NCBI GenBank assembly: GCA_019359445.1
Contig: JAHHHJ010000012.1
Span: 1 to 64,000, forward strand
Length of the DNA stretch: 64,000 nucleotides
Origin: Kastovskya adunca ATA6-11-RM4
GTDB lineage: Bacteria > Cyanobacteriota > Cyanobacteriia > Cyanobacteriales > Coleofasciculaceae
Direction of reading: 5' to 3'
Shown here: piece by piece, positions 36,544-44,073 of the stretch
How the letters are laid out: every line of letters starts with the position of its first letter
Position numbering within the stretch: position 1 is the stretch's first letter
Translations under genes and position numbers: made by a program
Notes under the pieces: generated by a model
The model's input: the letters and a program-made list of their open reading frames with translations, nothing else
The model's database searches: none
What the model was told of the DNA's origin: nothing

Positions 36544-37686
36544 ATGCTGAACGATTCTAGGTTGTTGGTACTGCTGGCGGCAGGTTCTCTCACGACAATG
36601 GCAGGAGGCGTTGTCGCTCCTGTCTTGCCAGATATCGTACAACAGTTGCGCCTTGATCCTGCCTATGCCGGAAACTTGGTGAGCCTGCATTGCTTAACAA
36701 TTGCCCTGTTTAGCCCACCTTTAGGGATTCTGGCGGACAAAGTTGGGCGGTTGCGGGTGCTGATCCCTTCACTGATCCTTTACGCACTATTTGGCATAGC
36801 AGGAGCCTGGATGCAGACACTGGTGCCGCTGTTAGTCTCGCGGGGGTTGCTAGGGGCAGCTAGTGGTGGCATTGCGGCGGCGAGTCTGGGTTTATTGGGG
36901 AGTATGTATGAAGGGGAAAGGCGATCGCAAGCCTTAGGATACGCTACCAGTACCCTGACGATTACAGGCATTGCCTTTCCCCTGTTGGGCGGTTGGGTAG
37001 GGGCAACGCACTGGCAGTATGCCTTTTACCTCTACGGCTTAGGGATACCCTTGGCTATACTAGCCGCTGTGGTTTTGCGGGAAAAACCCCAGCCCCAGAA
37101 TAAGCCGGGACAAGGCAACCATAAGCTGATGGCAGTGCTCGGAGATTCCTATACCCTGCGTCTGTTACTTACCTTGAGCCTGACCTCTGTGGCGATGTAC
37201 GCCGTCGTCATTTACGCGCCCCTCTACCTCCAACAGACAATTGGGGCAGACGCTACCCTCAACGGCATTGTCCTAGCATCGAGAGCGGTGGGAGCGGCGG
37301 TTGTTTCTGCCTTTGCTGCCAAATGGTTGGCTAAGACTATCGGAGCCGCACAAGCCAGCGCCGTGGGGTTGGGGTTAATGGCGCTCACCCTAAGCACTAT
37401 CCCGGTGCTAGAGCAACTGAGTGGGATTTTGCTAGCCGCCGTATTTTTTGGTATGGGATTCGGCATCGTCTTGCCCACCCTCTACAGCACCCTAGCAAAC
37501 TTGGCTCCTACCAAATTACGCTCTAGCGTTTTGGCGGCTGGAACCGGAGCGGGTTTCTTAGGACAGTTTATTTCTCCTATCCTGCTTGGCCCGGTGTTGG
37601 GGTACAGCGGCTTGGATGCGGTATTTTATGCAGCAGCGGTCATTGCCTTGATTGCAGGATTACTACTACTAGTTCCCTGGCGGTAG
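36544..37686 (+). CDS. MFS transporter
   Basis: About 380 residues with twelve hydrophobic segments. The major-facilitator loop 2-3 motif appears as GILADKVGRLRVL. The first half (GVVAPVLPDIVQQL) resembles drug:H+ antiporters with 12 segments. The substrate is unknown. The frame is open to 36442, but that part lies at the edge of the TnpB element; the ATG at 36544 starts the normal family N-terminus (MLNDSRLLVLLAAGS). Insertion of the element has probably replaced the original upstream promoter DNA. Confidence 0.85.
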   Translation: MLNDSRLLVLLAAGSLTTMAGGVVAPVLPDIVQQLRLDPAYAGNLVSLHCLTIALFSPPLGILADKVGRLRVLIPSLILYALFGIAGAWMQTLVPLLVSRGLLGAASGGIAAASLGLLGSMYEGERRSQALGYATSTLTITGIAFPLLGGWVGATHWQYAFYLYGLGIPLAILAAVVLREKPQPQNKPGQGNHKLMAVLGDSYTLRLLLTLSLTSVAMYAVVIYAPLYLQQTIGADATLNGIVLASRAVGAAVVSAFAAKWLAKTIGAAQASAVGLGLMALTLSTIPVLEQLSGILLAAVFFGMGFGIVLPTLYSTLANLAPTKLRSSVLAAGTGAGFLGQFISPILLGPVLGYSGLDAVFYAAAVIALIAGLLLLVPWR

Positions 37687-37815
37687 TTGGGAATTTATTT
37701 AGGCTGAGTTTGGCGATCGCTTTTCCTGGCAATCAGTTTAGTGTTGCCAAATGCACCGAGCATTGGGAGGAACGGTTATCTTGAACCAGTGACCACTTAG
37801 AGATAAATCAAATCG

Positions 37816-38880
37816 GTGTACTCGACCCTTGAGCAGAAATATCGACGCCTGCGACAGGAGCTAATTGCTGGAGCGATCGCGCTTTTTGGTGTCGCCTTGA
37901 TTGGTACGCTTTGGTTTCGCTTGGTCGAGGGCTGGTCGTGGTCGGATGCTGCCTATATGACGGTGATTACCTTAGCGACAGTTGGCTATTCGGAAACTAA
38001 TCCTTTAGGCGATCGCGGGCGACTATTTACCATCTCTCTAATTTTGATGGGCGTTGTCAGCATTGGTTACATCGTCAATCGGTTTACAGAAGCTTTGATT
38101 CAAGGCTACTTTCAAGAAGGAATTCGATTAAGGCAACGAAGACGCTTGATAGACACTTTAGCGGAACACTACATTCTTTGCGGGTTTGGGCGCACGGGTC
38201 GTCATATCGCCCTGGAATTTAAAGCTGAGGGTATCCCGTTTGTGACGATCGATTCCCAAGCAGAGCAAATTGAGGAAGCCGAAAAGATTGGTGGCATCGC
38301 AGTACAAGGGGACGCGACTCTCGATGAGACATTACTGAAAGTGGGGATTGAGCGGGCGGTGTGTTTAGTGGCGGCGTTGCCATCAGATGCAGAAAATCTC
38401 TACACGGTGCTGTCGGCAAAAAGCCTCAATCCCAAAATTCGGGCGATCGCGCGAGCCAGCACAGAAGAAGCCCTGCAAAAGCTACAACGGGCAGGGGCAG
38501 ATGCGGTTGTTTCTCCCTACATTACCGGGGGACGGCGGATGGCGGCGGCGGCTCTCAGACCCCAGGTAATGGACTTTGTTGACGGGATTCTCACGGGGGC
38601 GGATCGCTCGTTTTACATGGAAGAGTTTTTGATCGACCCGGCGGCTTGTCCCTTTGTCGGGCAAACTCTCAGGGAAGCGCGGTTGCGATCGCAAACCGGG
38701 GCTTTAGTGCTGGCAGTTCGTCGCGAGTCCGGCAATCTCATTGGTGGCCCCACAGGCGAAACGCAGTTACTACCAGGGGACTTACTCATCTGCATGGGAA
38801 CCGCCGAGCAACTGCGCCTCCTCAGCCAAATCCTAATTCCCATTCGCTCTCGCGGGCTACGTCCGCCAAAACACAGTTAG
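37816..38880 (+). CDS. Potassium channel with RCK (TrkA-N/TrkA-C) domain
   Basis: The 354-residue protein has two membrane segments around a pore loop with the selectivity filter TVGYSE (about 54-59), then an RCK domain (about 110-240) with the nucleotide-binding GFGRTGRH and a TrkA-C domain (about 260-345). This matches the MthK-type plan: a tetrameric inner-membrane K+ channel gated by ligands or nucleotides at the RCK domain. The start is a GTG at 37816, limited by an in-frame stop just upstream; no strong ribosome site is visible. Confidence 0.88.
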   Translation: MYSTLEQKYRRLRQELIAGAIALFGVALIGTLWFRLVEGWSWSDAAYMTVITLATVGYSETNPLGDRGRLFTISLILMGVVSIGYIVNRFTEALIQGYFQEGIRLRQRRRLIDTLAEHYILCGFGRTGRHIALEFKAEGIPFVTIDSQAEQIEEAEKIGGIAVQGDATLDETLLKVGIERAVCLVAALPSDAENLYTVLSAKSLNPKIRAIARASTEEALQKLQRAGADAVVSPYITGGRRMAAAALRPQVMDFVDGILTGADRSFYMEEFLIDPAACPFVGQTLREARLRSQTGALVLAVRRESGNLIGGPTGETQLLPGDLLICMGTAEQLRLLSQILIPIRSRGLRPPKHS

Positions 38881-38882
38881 AA

Positions 38883-39118
38883 GGATGAAGGGTGAAGTAT
38901 GAAGGATGAAATTAAGAGGGTATTGCTGGCAAGTTGATGATTGGGGATTAGCACTTCTTGCTGAAGATGTTGTCGGTTGGGTTGAAGAACCAAACCCAAC
39001 ACCCGCATGGGTTAAGAGCCGCGCTTCCCATCCTAATCCTATAAGTAATTAAGGCTACCTACTTACTTCCCCCTTCACCCTTCATACTTCATACTTCCCC
39101 CTTCACCCTTAAATGCGT
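38883..39118. repeat. Inverted heptad-repeat arms and hairpin between convergent genes
   Basis: On the left, 7-bp units of the GAAGGAT/GAAGGGT/GAAGTAT kind run from about 38882 to 38912; on the right their complements (CTTCACC, CTTCATA) run from about 39066 to 39112. Between them lies GTTGGGTT/AACCCAAC (38977-39001). The arms can fold into a long cruciform. This resembles cyanobacterial heptameric STRR repeats and also sits where terminators for the two convergent genes are expected. Confidence 0.65.
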
Positions 39119-39123
39119 CAAGC

Positions 39124-40413
39124 TTATGGGTAAAGACCTCGATCAGTGAGAGCCTGCGCCACCCGACCGACACCCAGAGTATAGGCGGCGAGGCGCAATG
39201 GCACCTGCCGCGCTTGTGATTGTTGAACGACCTGGTGATAGGCTTGCACCATTAGACCTTCCATTTCCTGGTTGACGCGCTCTTCATCCCAGAACACGTA
39301 GGAAATACCCTGCACCCACTCTAGGTAACTGACCACAACTCCCCCAGCATTCGCCAAAATGTCAGGAAGGACTGTCACCCCTCGCGCCTCCAGCTCTTTG
39401 TCTGCATTGAGGCTGACGGGACCATTTGCCGCTTCTGCGATGATCGAGGCTTGGATTTTATGCACGTTCTCTTCGGTAATCTGATTTTCCAAAGCAGCGG
39501 GAATTAAAACATCGCAGGACAAGGTTAAAAGTTCAGCATTCGTTATCGCTGCGGAGCCTGGGAAACCTGCAAGCTGTTTGTGGTTGGCAGTGGCATAGGT
39601 TTTTAAGGCGGGAATATCCAGCCCTTCTTTGGCATAAACTCCACCTGATCCGGTAGAAACAGCGAGAATCTTTGCCCCCGCTTCCTGTAGTAATAACGCC
39701 GCCGCGCTGCCAACGTTCCCAAAACCCTGAATGACGACTCGCGCTCCTGCCAAGGATTTACCTTGCTGCGCCAACGCCTCGCGCACAATAATCATCACGC
39801 CGCGTCCCGTTGCCATTTCCCGTCCCCGCGAACCTCCAATGGAAATTGGCTTTCCGGTAACGATTCCCGGTACGGCATGACCGACGTTCATTGAGTAGGT
39901 ATCCATGATCCACGCCATCTCTCGTGATGAGGTGCCCATATCGGGGGCGGGAATATCTACGGATGGGCCAATATCTTTAATTAATTCGCTGGTGTAGCGC
40001 CGGGTAATTCGCTCTAGTTCACCGACACTATAGTGGGAGGGGTTTAAGGCGATTCCGCCCTTGGCACCGCCGTAGGGAATTCCTAGTAAGGCACATTTCC
40101 AGGTCATCAGCATCGCTAGTGCTGACACTTCTTGGAGGGTGACGGCGGGATGATAGCGAGTTCCCCCTTTGTAGGGGCCGAGGATATCGCAATGTTGCAC
40201 CCGATGTCCTGCTAAAACTTGCACTTCACCGCTATCTAATTTCACAGGGATGGAAACGGTAACAACCTTACGCGGGTAGCTCAGAATGGTTAGCACACCA
40301 GAATCGAGGTTTAACTCTTGAGCCGCTTGTTCTAGATAGCTACAGGCTTGATTGAGGGGGCAGATATGGGCAGGGGTGGGGGCTTCCAGCGGTAGCAACA
40401 AGGGTGAGGTCAT
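39124..40413 (-). CDS. gdhA: Glutamate dehydrogenase (Glu/Leu/Phe/Val family)
   Basis: The 429-residue enzyme interconverts glutamate and 2-oxoglutarate plus ammonia in the cytoplasm. The catalytic region includes GGAKGGIALNP (about 115-125, catalytic Lys) and DIPAPDMGTSSREMAWIMD; the Rossmann domain begins at VVIQGFGNVGS. The family also includes Leu and Phe dehydrogenases, but the length and the PAPDMGT block favour glutamate. The cofactor cannot be assigned safely. It stands alone. Confidence 0.9.
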   Translation of the reverse strand: MTSPLLLPLEAPTPAHICPLNQACSYLEQAAQELNLDSGVLTILSYPRKVVTVSIPVKLDSGEVQVLAGHRVQHCDILGPYKGGTRYHPAVTLQEVSALAMLMTWKCALLGIPYGGAKGGIALNPSHYSVGELERITRRYTSELIKDIGPSVDIPAPDMGTSSREMAWIMDTYSMNVGHAVPGIVTGKPISIGGSRGREMATGRGVMIIVREALAQQGKSLAGARVVIQGFGNVGSAAALLLQEAGAKILAVSTGSGGVYAKEGLDIPALKTYATANHKQLAGFPGSAAITNAELLTLSCDVLIPAALENQITEENVHKIQASIIAEAANGPVSLNADKELEARGVTVLPDILANAGGVVVSYLEWVQGISYVFWDEERVNQEMEGLMVQAYHQVVQQSQARQVPLRLAAYTLGVGRVAQALTDRGLYP

Positions 40414-40566
40414 AGTTTCTCGCGATCGCGGTTTACCCGCGAACTGGAATGTATAGGCGTAGCCTAGCCTTTCACTCTGGAGAAATCTAATTTTTTGTAA
40501 AATCTGTTACAGTTTTTAGTCATATTATGAGGTATTGCTCTCATAGCCAAAATTGGCGATCGCTAT

Positions 40567-41193
40567 CTATAATGCGGAGACTTCTGGAGTTGATTGCAGA
40601 CTGCTTTTTAGCTCCTTCCAGCCATGTAAAGCCGCGATCGCTTTTAGTATCGGCTTGATGACTTCAGGAGAAGCAGAAGACATCAAAGTACCCGGATAAA
40701 CTGCACTTCCCCATGTCGGATGCTCTAATACTGTGCAGCGATTGTAGGTGATCGGAAAACCTAACAAAGCATTAACAACAGCGGTGTCATCGTGGGGGAT
40801 TTTCCCAGGACGTGAAAGTAAAGGAGAGCCAGTCCGAGGGTCGATTAAATCGCTCCAGAATTGGGAATCGCGCAAATTAAACGCCACATCAAACCCGAAA
40901 CGCAAAAATTTTTCTCGCAGCCGCTCTTTTTCCTGTTCAACATCAGGTGTACATTCAGAGAGTGGGTATTGCGATCGCTGCAAAACAAGCACCACCCATA
41001 AAGCCGGTGAATTCCAGTCTGGAATAACCTGTTCCAGATTTTGAGCGATGAAAGAACTTGGCTGATGCACAGAAATTTGTACTTCCTGTTCGGTTGCTGT
41101 CACCAAATTAATCGGCTCGTCGTGCAGGGATGTATCCAGAAGTTGCTGGCGTAGGCGACGATTTTTTTGTTCTACGACCTGTCGTTTAGACAT
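40567..41193 (-). CDS. MMADHC-like protein (cobalamin trafficking type)
   Basis: The 208-residue protein resembles the C-terminal half of human MMADHC (cblD), the cytosolic partner that steers cobalamin to its enzymes. Matching stretches are EKERLREKF, the FWSDLIDPRTG block, and CTVLEHPTWGSAVYPG followed by ASPEVI. An N-terminal basic segment (KNRRLRQQL) precedes. It could handle corrinoids, but nothing around it concerns B12. Bacterial members are uncharacterised as far as I know. The assignment rests on remembered motifs. Confidence 0.68.
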   Translation of the reverse strand: MSKRQVVEQKNRRLRQQLLDTSLHDEPINLVTATEQEVQISVHQPSSFIAQNLEQVIPDWNSPALWVVLVLQRSQYPLSECTPDVEQEKERLREKFLRFGFDVAFNLRDSQFWSDLIDPRTGSPLLSRPGKIPHDDTAVVNALLGFPITYNRCTVLEHPTWGSAVYPGTLMSSASPEVIKPILKAIAALHGWKELKSSLQSTPEVSAL

Positions 41194-41561
41194 TGATTTT
41201 TATTACTGCCTCATGTCTTTGTGCTGTAACTGTAGTGGTCAGCTCAAAAAGATTGAATAGCAAGCCGAGTAAACTTTGGATCAGCAAGGTACTGGCTAAT
41301 GCCTGGGCGGATTAAAAATATAAAAAGCCTGTAAATAAAAGAATTATTCTCCTTGATGAAACAGTAAATGAACGTAACGCAATAATAGCTAGTCTGACAT
41401 AGTACCGACAAAAGTTTCGCGACTTTTGTAGTTTCTAGACTGTTTTTAGTGACGCTCGCGACATTAGAAAAACAATCGGGGAAAAGGCGATCGCCTCTTC
41501 CGGCTTTCAGTATTAAGGAGAACTGAGATAATAAAACGGTCATGCTAACCGGAGAGAGTTG
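41194..41561. other. Gap of about 370 bp before the methyltransferase
   Basis: No convincing gene. A short plus-strand stretch at about 41312-41398 is open and coding-like (KPVNKRIILLDETVNERNAI, then a stop) but has no start and no family I know. It may be a decayed fragment. Confidence 0.4.
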
Positions 41562-42224
41562 ATGGAGCGAGTCTTAGAACCAGAGGTGATGGATACTCCA
41601 GAAGAAGCAAGGGAGTATGATGCGATGGACTTTACTGAGGTGAATACCGCCTTTGCTCAAGAAGTTATTACCCTCGCCCCCACCACAGCCAAAGTTCTTG
41701 ATGCGGGAACAGGAACGGCTCGTATTCCGATTTTGATTTGCCAGGAACGTCCGCAGTGGCAGATTACCGCCATCGATTTAGCGGAGTCGATGCTGCAACT
41801 TGGCATTAAAAATGTTGAGCAAGCTGGCTTGCAAGAACAAATTACCTTAGAAGCCGTGGACGCCAAGCAATTACCCTATGGCGATCGCTACTTTGATCTG
41901 GTAATTTCCAATAGTTTGATTCACCATTTGCCAGATCCTTTGCCATTTCTCAAAGAATTAAAGCGAGTGCTCAAACCTAACGGAGCAATTTTTCTGCGCG
42001 ATTTGCTGCGTCCAGAAACTGAAGCGATCGCCAACCGATTTGTAGAAGAAATTGGGACGGAATACGACGAGCATCAAAAGAAGCTGTTTCGAGATTCTCT
42101 TTACGCTGCTTTTACTTTAGATGAGGTAAAGCAACTGATTATTGATGCCGCTTCTTTAGAAGGAGTGCAAATTTATCAGTCTTCAGACCGACACTGGACA
42201 GCAAAAACGGAACTCAAAGCATAA
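41562..42224 (+). CDS. Class I SAM-dependent methyltransferase
   Basis: The 220-residue enzyme has the class I blocks in order: VLDAGTGTARIPI (SAM loop), ITAIDLAESML with the ribose-binding Asp, LEAVDAKQLPYGDRYFDLVISNSLIHHLPDPLPFLKEL and LKPNGAIFLRDLLRP. The pattern is of the Methyltransf_11/UbiE type, so a small molecule rather than DNA is likely. GGAG at 41551 supports the ATG at 41562. The substrate is unknown, and the next gene is not in an obvious operon with it. Confidence 0.85.
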   Translation: MERVLEPEVMDTPEEAREYDAMDFTEVNTAFAQEVITLAPTTAKVLDAGTGTARIPILICQERPQWQITAIDLAESMLQLGIKNVEQAGLQEQITLEAVDAKQLPYGDRYFDLVISNSLIHHLPDPLPFLKELKRVLKPNGAIFLRDLLRPETEAIANRFVEEIGTEYDEHQKKLFRDSLYAAFTLDEVKQLIIDAASLEGVQIYQSSDRHWTAKTELKA

Positions 42225-42375
42225 ATATCCATTTTGTAGAGATTCACCTGCCTCAATATGTATTTTGCCTGAAGTGCAGTTTACTGAATTTAGCAAAACA
42301 CGTAAACCTGAAGCCAGAGCTTTTGGGATGTAGTATTTCCATGATTCGTATCTCTAGATTCTACGGAGGTTTCCG

Positions 42376-43326
42376 TTGAGCCGGACTGAGAAGCTTCAAT
42401 CTTTGTGGATCGTGGCTGCTATTTTCATGGGTTTAACGTTGGGACAAGTGGCTTGGTTCTCTAAAAATGCCATCTATTGGATTGTTCCTTCCCTCATGGT
42501 GATGCTCTATGGAATATTCCTGAACATCTCACTGACTCGCTTAACCACTGCATTTCAAAACTATAAAGTTACAGGGCTAAGCTTGGGAATAAACTTTCTC
42601 TGGACTCCTATTCTTGCTTGGGGACTTGGAGCAATTTTCTTGAGGGATATTCCCGATATCTGGGTAGGACTGATCATGTTGATGGTCACACCCTGCACAG
42701 ATTGGTATCTTATCTTCACTAGCATTGCTCAAGGAGATGTTGCCCTTGCCACAGCTCTACTTCCTTGGAATCTACTATTGCAAGTCATTCTTTTACCCGT
42801 TTATCTATTGATATTTGCAGATAAACTGGTAAATATTAATGCAGTGATTTTGCTTGAGAGCGTAGTGTTCGTTTTATTCGTTCCCATGCTTTTGGCATTT
42901 ATCTCAAAGCGTTTGATTCAACCCGCAAATCGTGCCTGGCATCGCTTTATACTCAAAATCGCAGCCAATCAATTGCTATTTCTTTATGTAGCGATCGCGG
43001 CGATGTTTGCCTCACAAGGAAAAATTTTGATTGAGCGACCAGAGTTATTATTGAAAATGCTGATCCCTGTTTTAATGTTCTTCAGTATCAACTTCTGGTT
43101 AGGTCAATTGATTGGGCGCTTAGCTCACTTTAGCTACGAAGAAGTGGCTTGCTTTAATTGCACAACCCTTGCTCGTAATTCACCCATTTCCTTGGCGATC
43201 GCCACATCCGCTTTTCCAGAACAGCCCTTGATTGCTCTAGCTTTAGTTATTGGAGCTTTGATCGAATTACCTGTCCTGTTTGTCGTTTCACAGATATTAC
43301 TTCTTCTCCGACCTAAAAAAAGATAA
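42376..43326 (+). CDS. Acr3/bile acid-sodium symporter family permease
   Basis: The 316-residue protein has about ten membrane segments. The segment LIMLMVTPCTDWYLIFTSIA contains the TPCTDW block that marks Acr3-like arsenite effluxers in the bile-acid:Na+ symporter superfamily. An arsenite role is plausible but no ars genes adjoin it. The start is TTG at 42376: GGAGG lies six bases upstream in GGAGGTTTCCG, and there is no better codon nearby. Confidence 0.78.
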   Translation: MSRTEKLQSLWIVAAIFMGLTLGQVAWFSKNAIYWIVPSLMVMLYGIFLNISLTRLTTAFQNYKVTGLSLGINFLWTPILAWGLGAIFLRDIPDIWVGLIMLMVTPCTDWYLIFTSIAQGDVALATALLPWNLLLQVILLPVYLLIFADKLVNINAVILLESVVFVLFVPMLLAFISKRLIQPANRAWHRFILKIAANQLLFLYVAIAAMFASQGKILIERPELLLKMLIPVLMFFSINFWLGQLIGRLAHFSYEEVACFNCTTLARNSPISLAIATSAFPEQPLIALALVIGALIELPVLFVVSQILLLLRPKKR

Positions 43327-44073
43327 TCCCTAACCCTCATCTGTCAGCAGCGATCGCTCTTTTAAATTGAATAGCACTGATTTAAGAAAATTCCTCACAA
43401 CCAACCGATCAAACCTTGTGCAGGGGGTCTGGGGGAGGCACTCATCCCCCAGTGGGGGGTTTGGGGGGAAGCCCCCCAAGCTGGGTTTTTCTCAGGAACA
43501 ACTATTTGCCGCTTAAGTCAGTGCCATTCCTGTTAACTCCCCTTACCATCCGACCCCGATCGATTTGATGGCATTAGCGATCGCAACTGACTCCGAGTTG
43601 GGTACAAGCCAGATATCGCACCGCGTTTTCAAGAACTTCTAGCTCAACTGGCTGACGGTTGAGTACAATTTCTGCATCCGGCTGAATCGTCACAGTATTT
43701 TCGCCACGCCTACGCCTAAACTTATTGCAAGTCTTCGTCAAGTGCTTGAGCTTAAAATACTGTAACAAGAGTAATCGCAAATAGATTTGAACTTGCCCTA
43801 TTTAAATCCCTGAATCCTTTTGACCCTAAGGCTTCCAGAATTCAGAACTCAAAATGGTGCAAGAAATTTGAAATTATTTGTCAAGGTGTTAAAGAACACA
43901 AGTGTTGTGATTCTTGGGTTTTTGCTGAATACTACTGCGGCGATATCTCAAGTTTTTTTCTTGACAATGACACCTCAGTCATTTTATCGTTTAACACTTA
44001 ATGCAACTTATGTGCAATAATTTGGAGCGATTCAGACGGTATGTGCCTGGTAATTAGGGAAAGTGTTTAGGGC
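43327..44073. other. Gap of about 750 bp upstream of the tonB-like gene
   Basis: No convincing gene. It holds a G/C-tract palindrome at 43461-43479 (TTGGGGGG-aag-CCCCCCAA) within a longer G-rich repeat from about 43421, probably a dispersed element or a terminator for the permease gene. A 68-codon minus-strand frame (43574-43780) and a 66-codon plus-strand frame (43820-44020) have no recognisable family. A possible promoter lies at 43961. Confidence 0.55.
43961..43990 (+). promoter_or_regulatory. Possible promoter and operator of the tonB-like gene
   Basis: TTGACA (43961-43966) is followed by a perfect inverted repeat AATGAC-n6-GTCATT (43966-43983) and then the AT-rich TTTTATCG as a weak -10. 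A repressor bound to the repeat would cover the promoter. It is about 80 bp before the start codon. The repeat is not a clear Fur box, so the regulator is unknown. Confidence 0.4.

Noticed and set aside
41244-41543. 99-codon minus-strand frame upstream of the methyltransferase
   Set aside because: Composition is unlike coding DNA here (Cys/Tyr/Phe-rich), it has no ribosome site and no recognisable motif, and it lies over the methyltransferase promoter region.
43961-43990. Fur box at the tonB-like promoter
   Set aside because: The AATGAC/GTCATT repeat does not fit the GATAAT-type Fur consensus closely enough to name Fur as regulator.
43574-44020. Two short frames (68 and 66 codons) before the tonB-like gene
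   Set aside because: No family, weak starts, and nothing that separates them from chance frames in a spacer. The plus-strand one has a hydrophobic stretch but no ribosome site.
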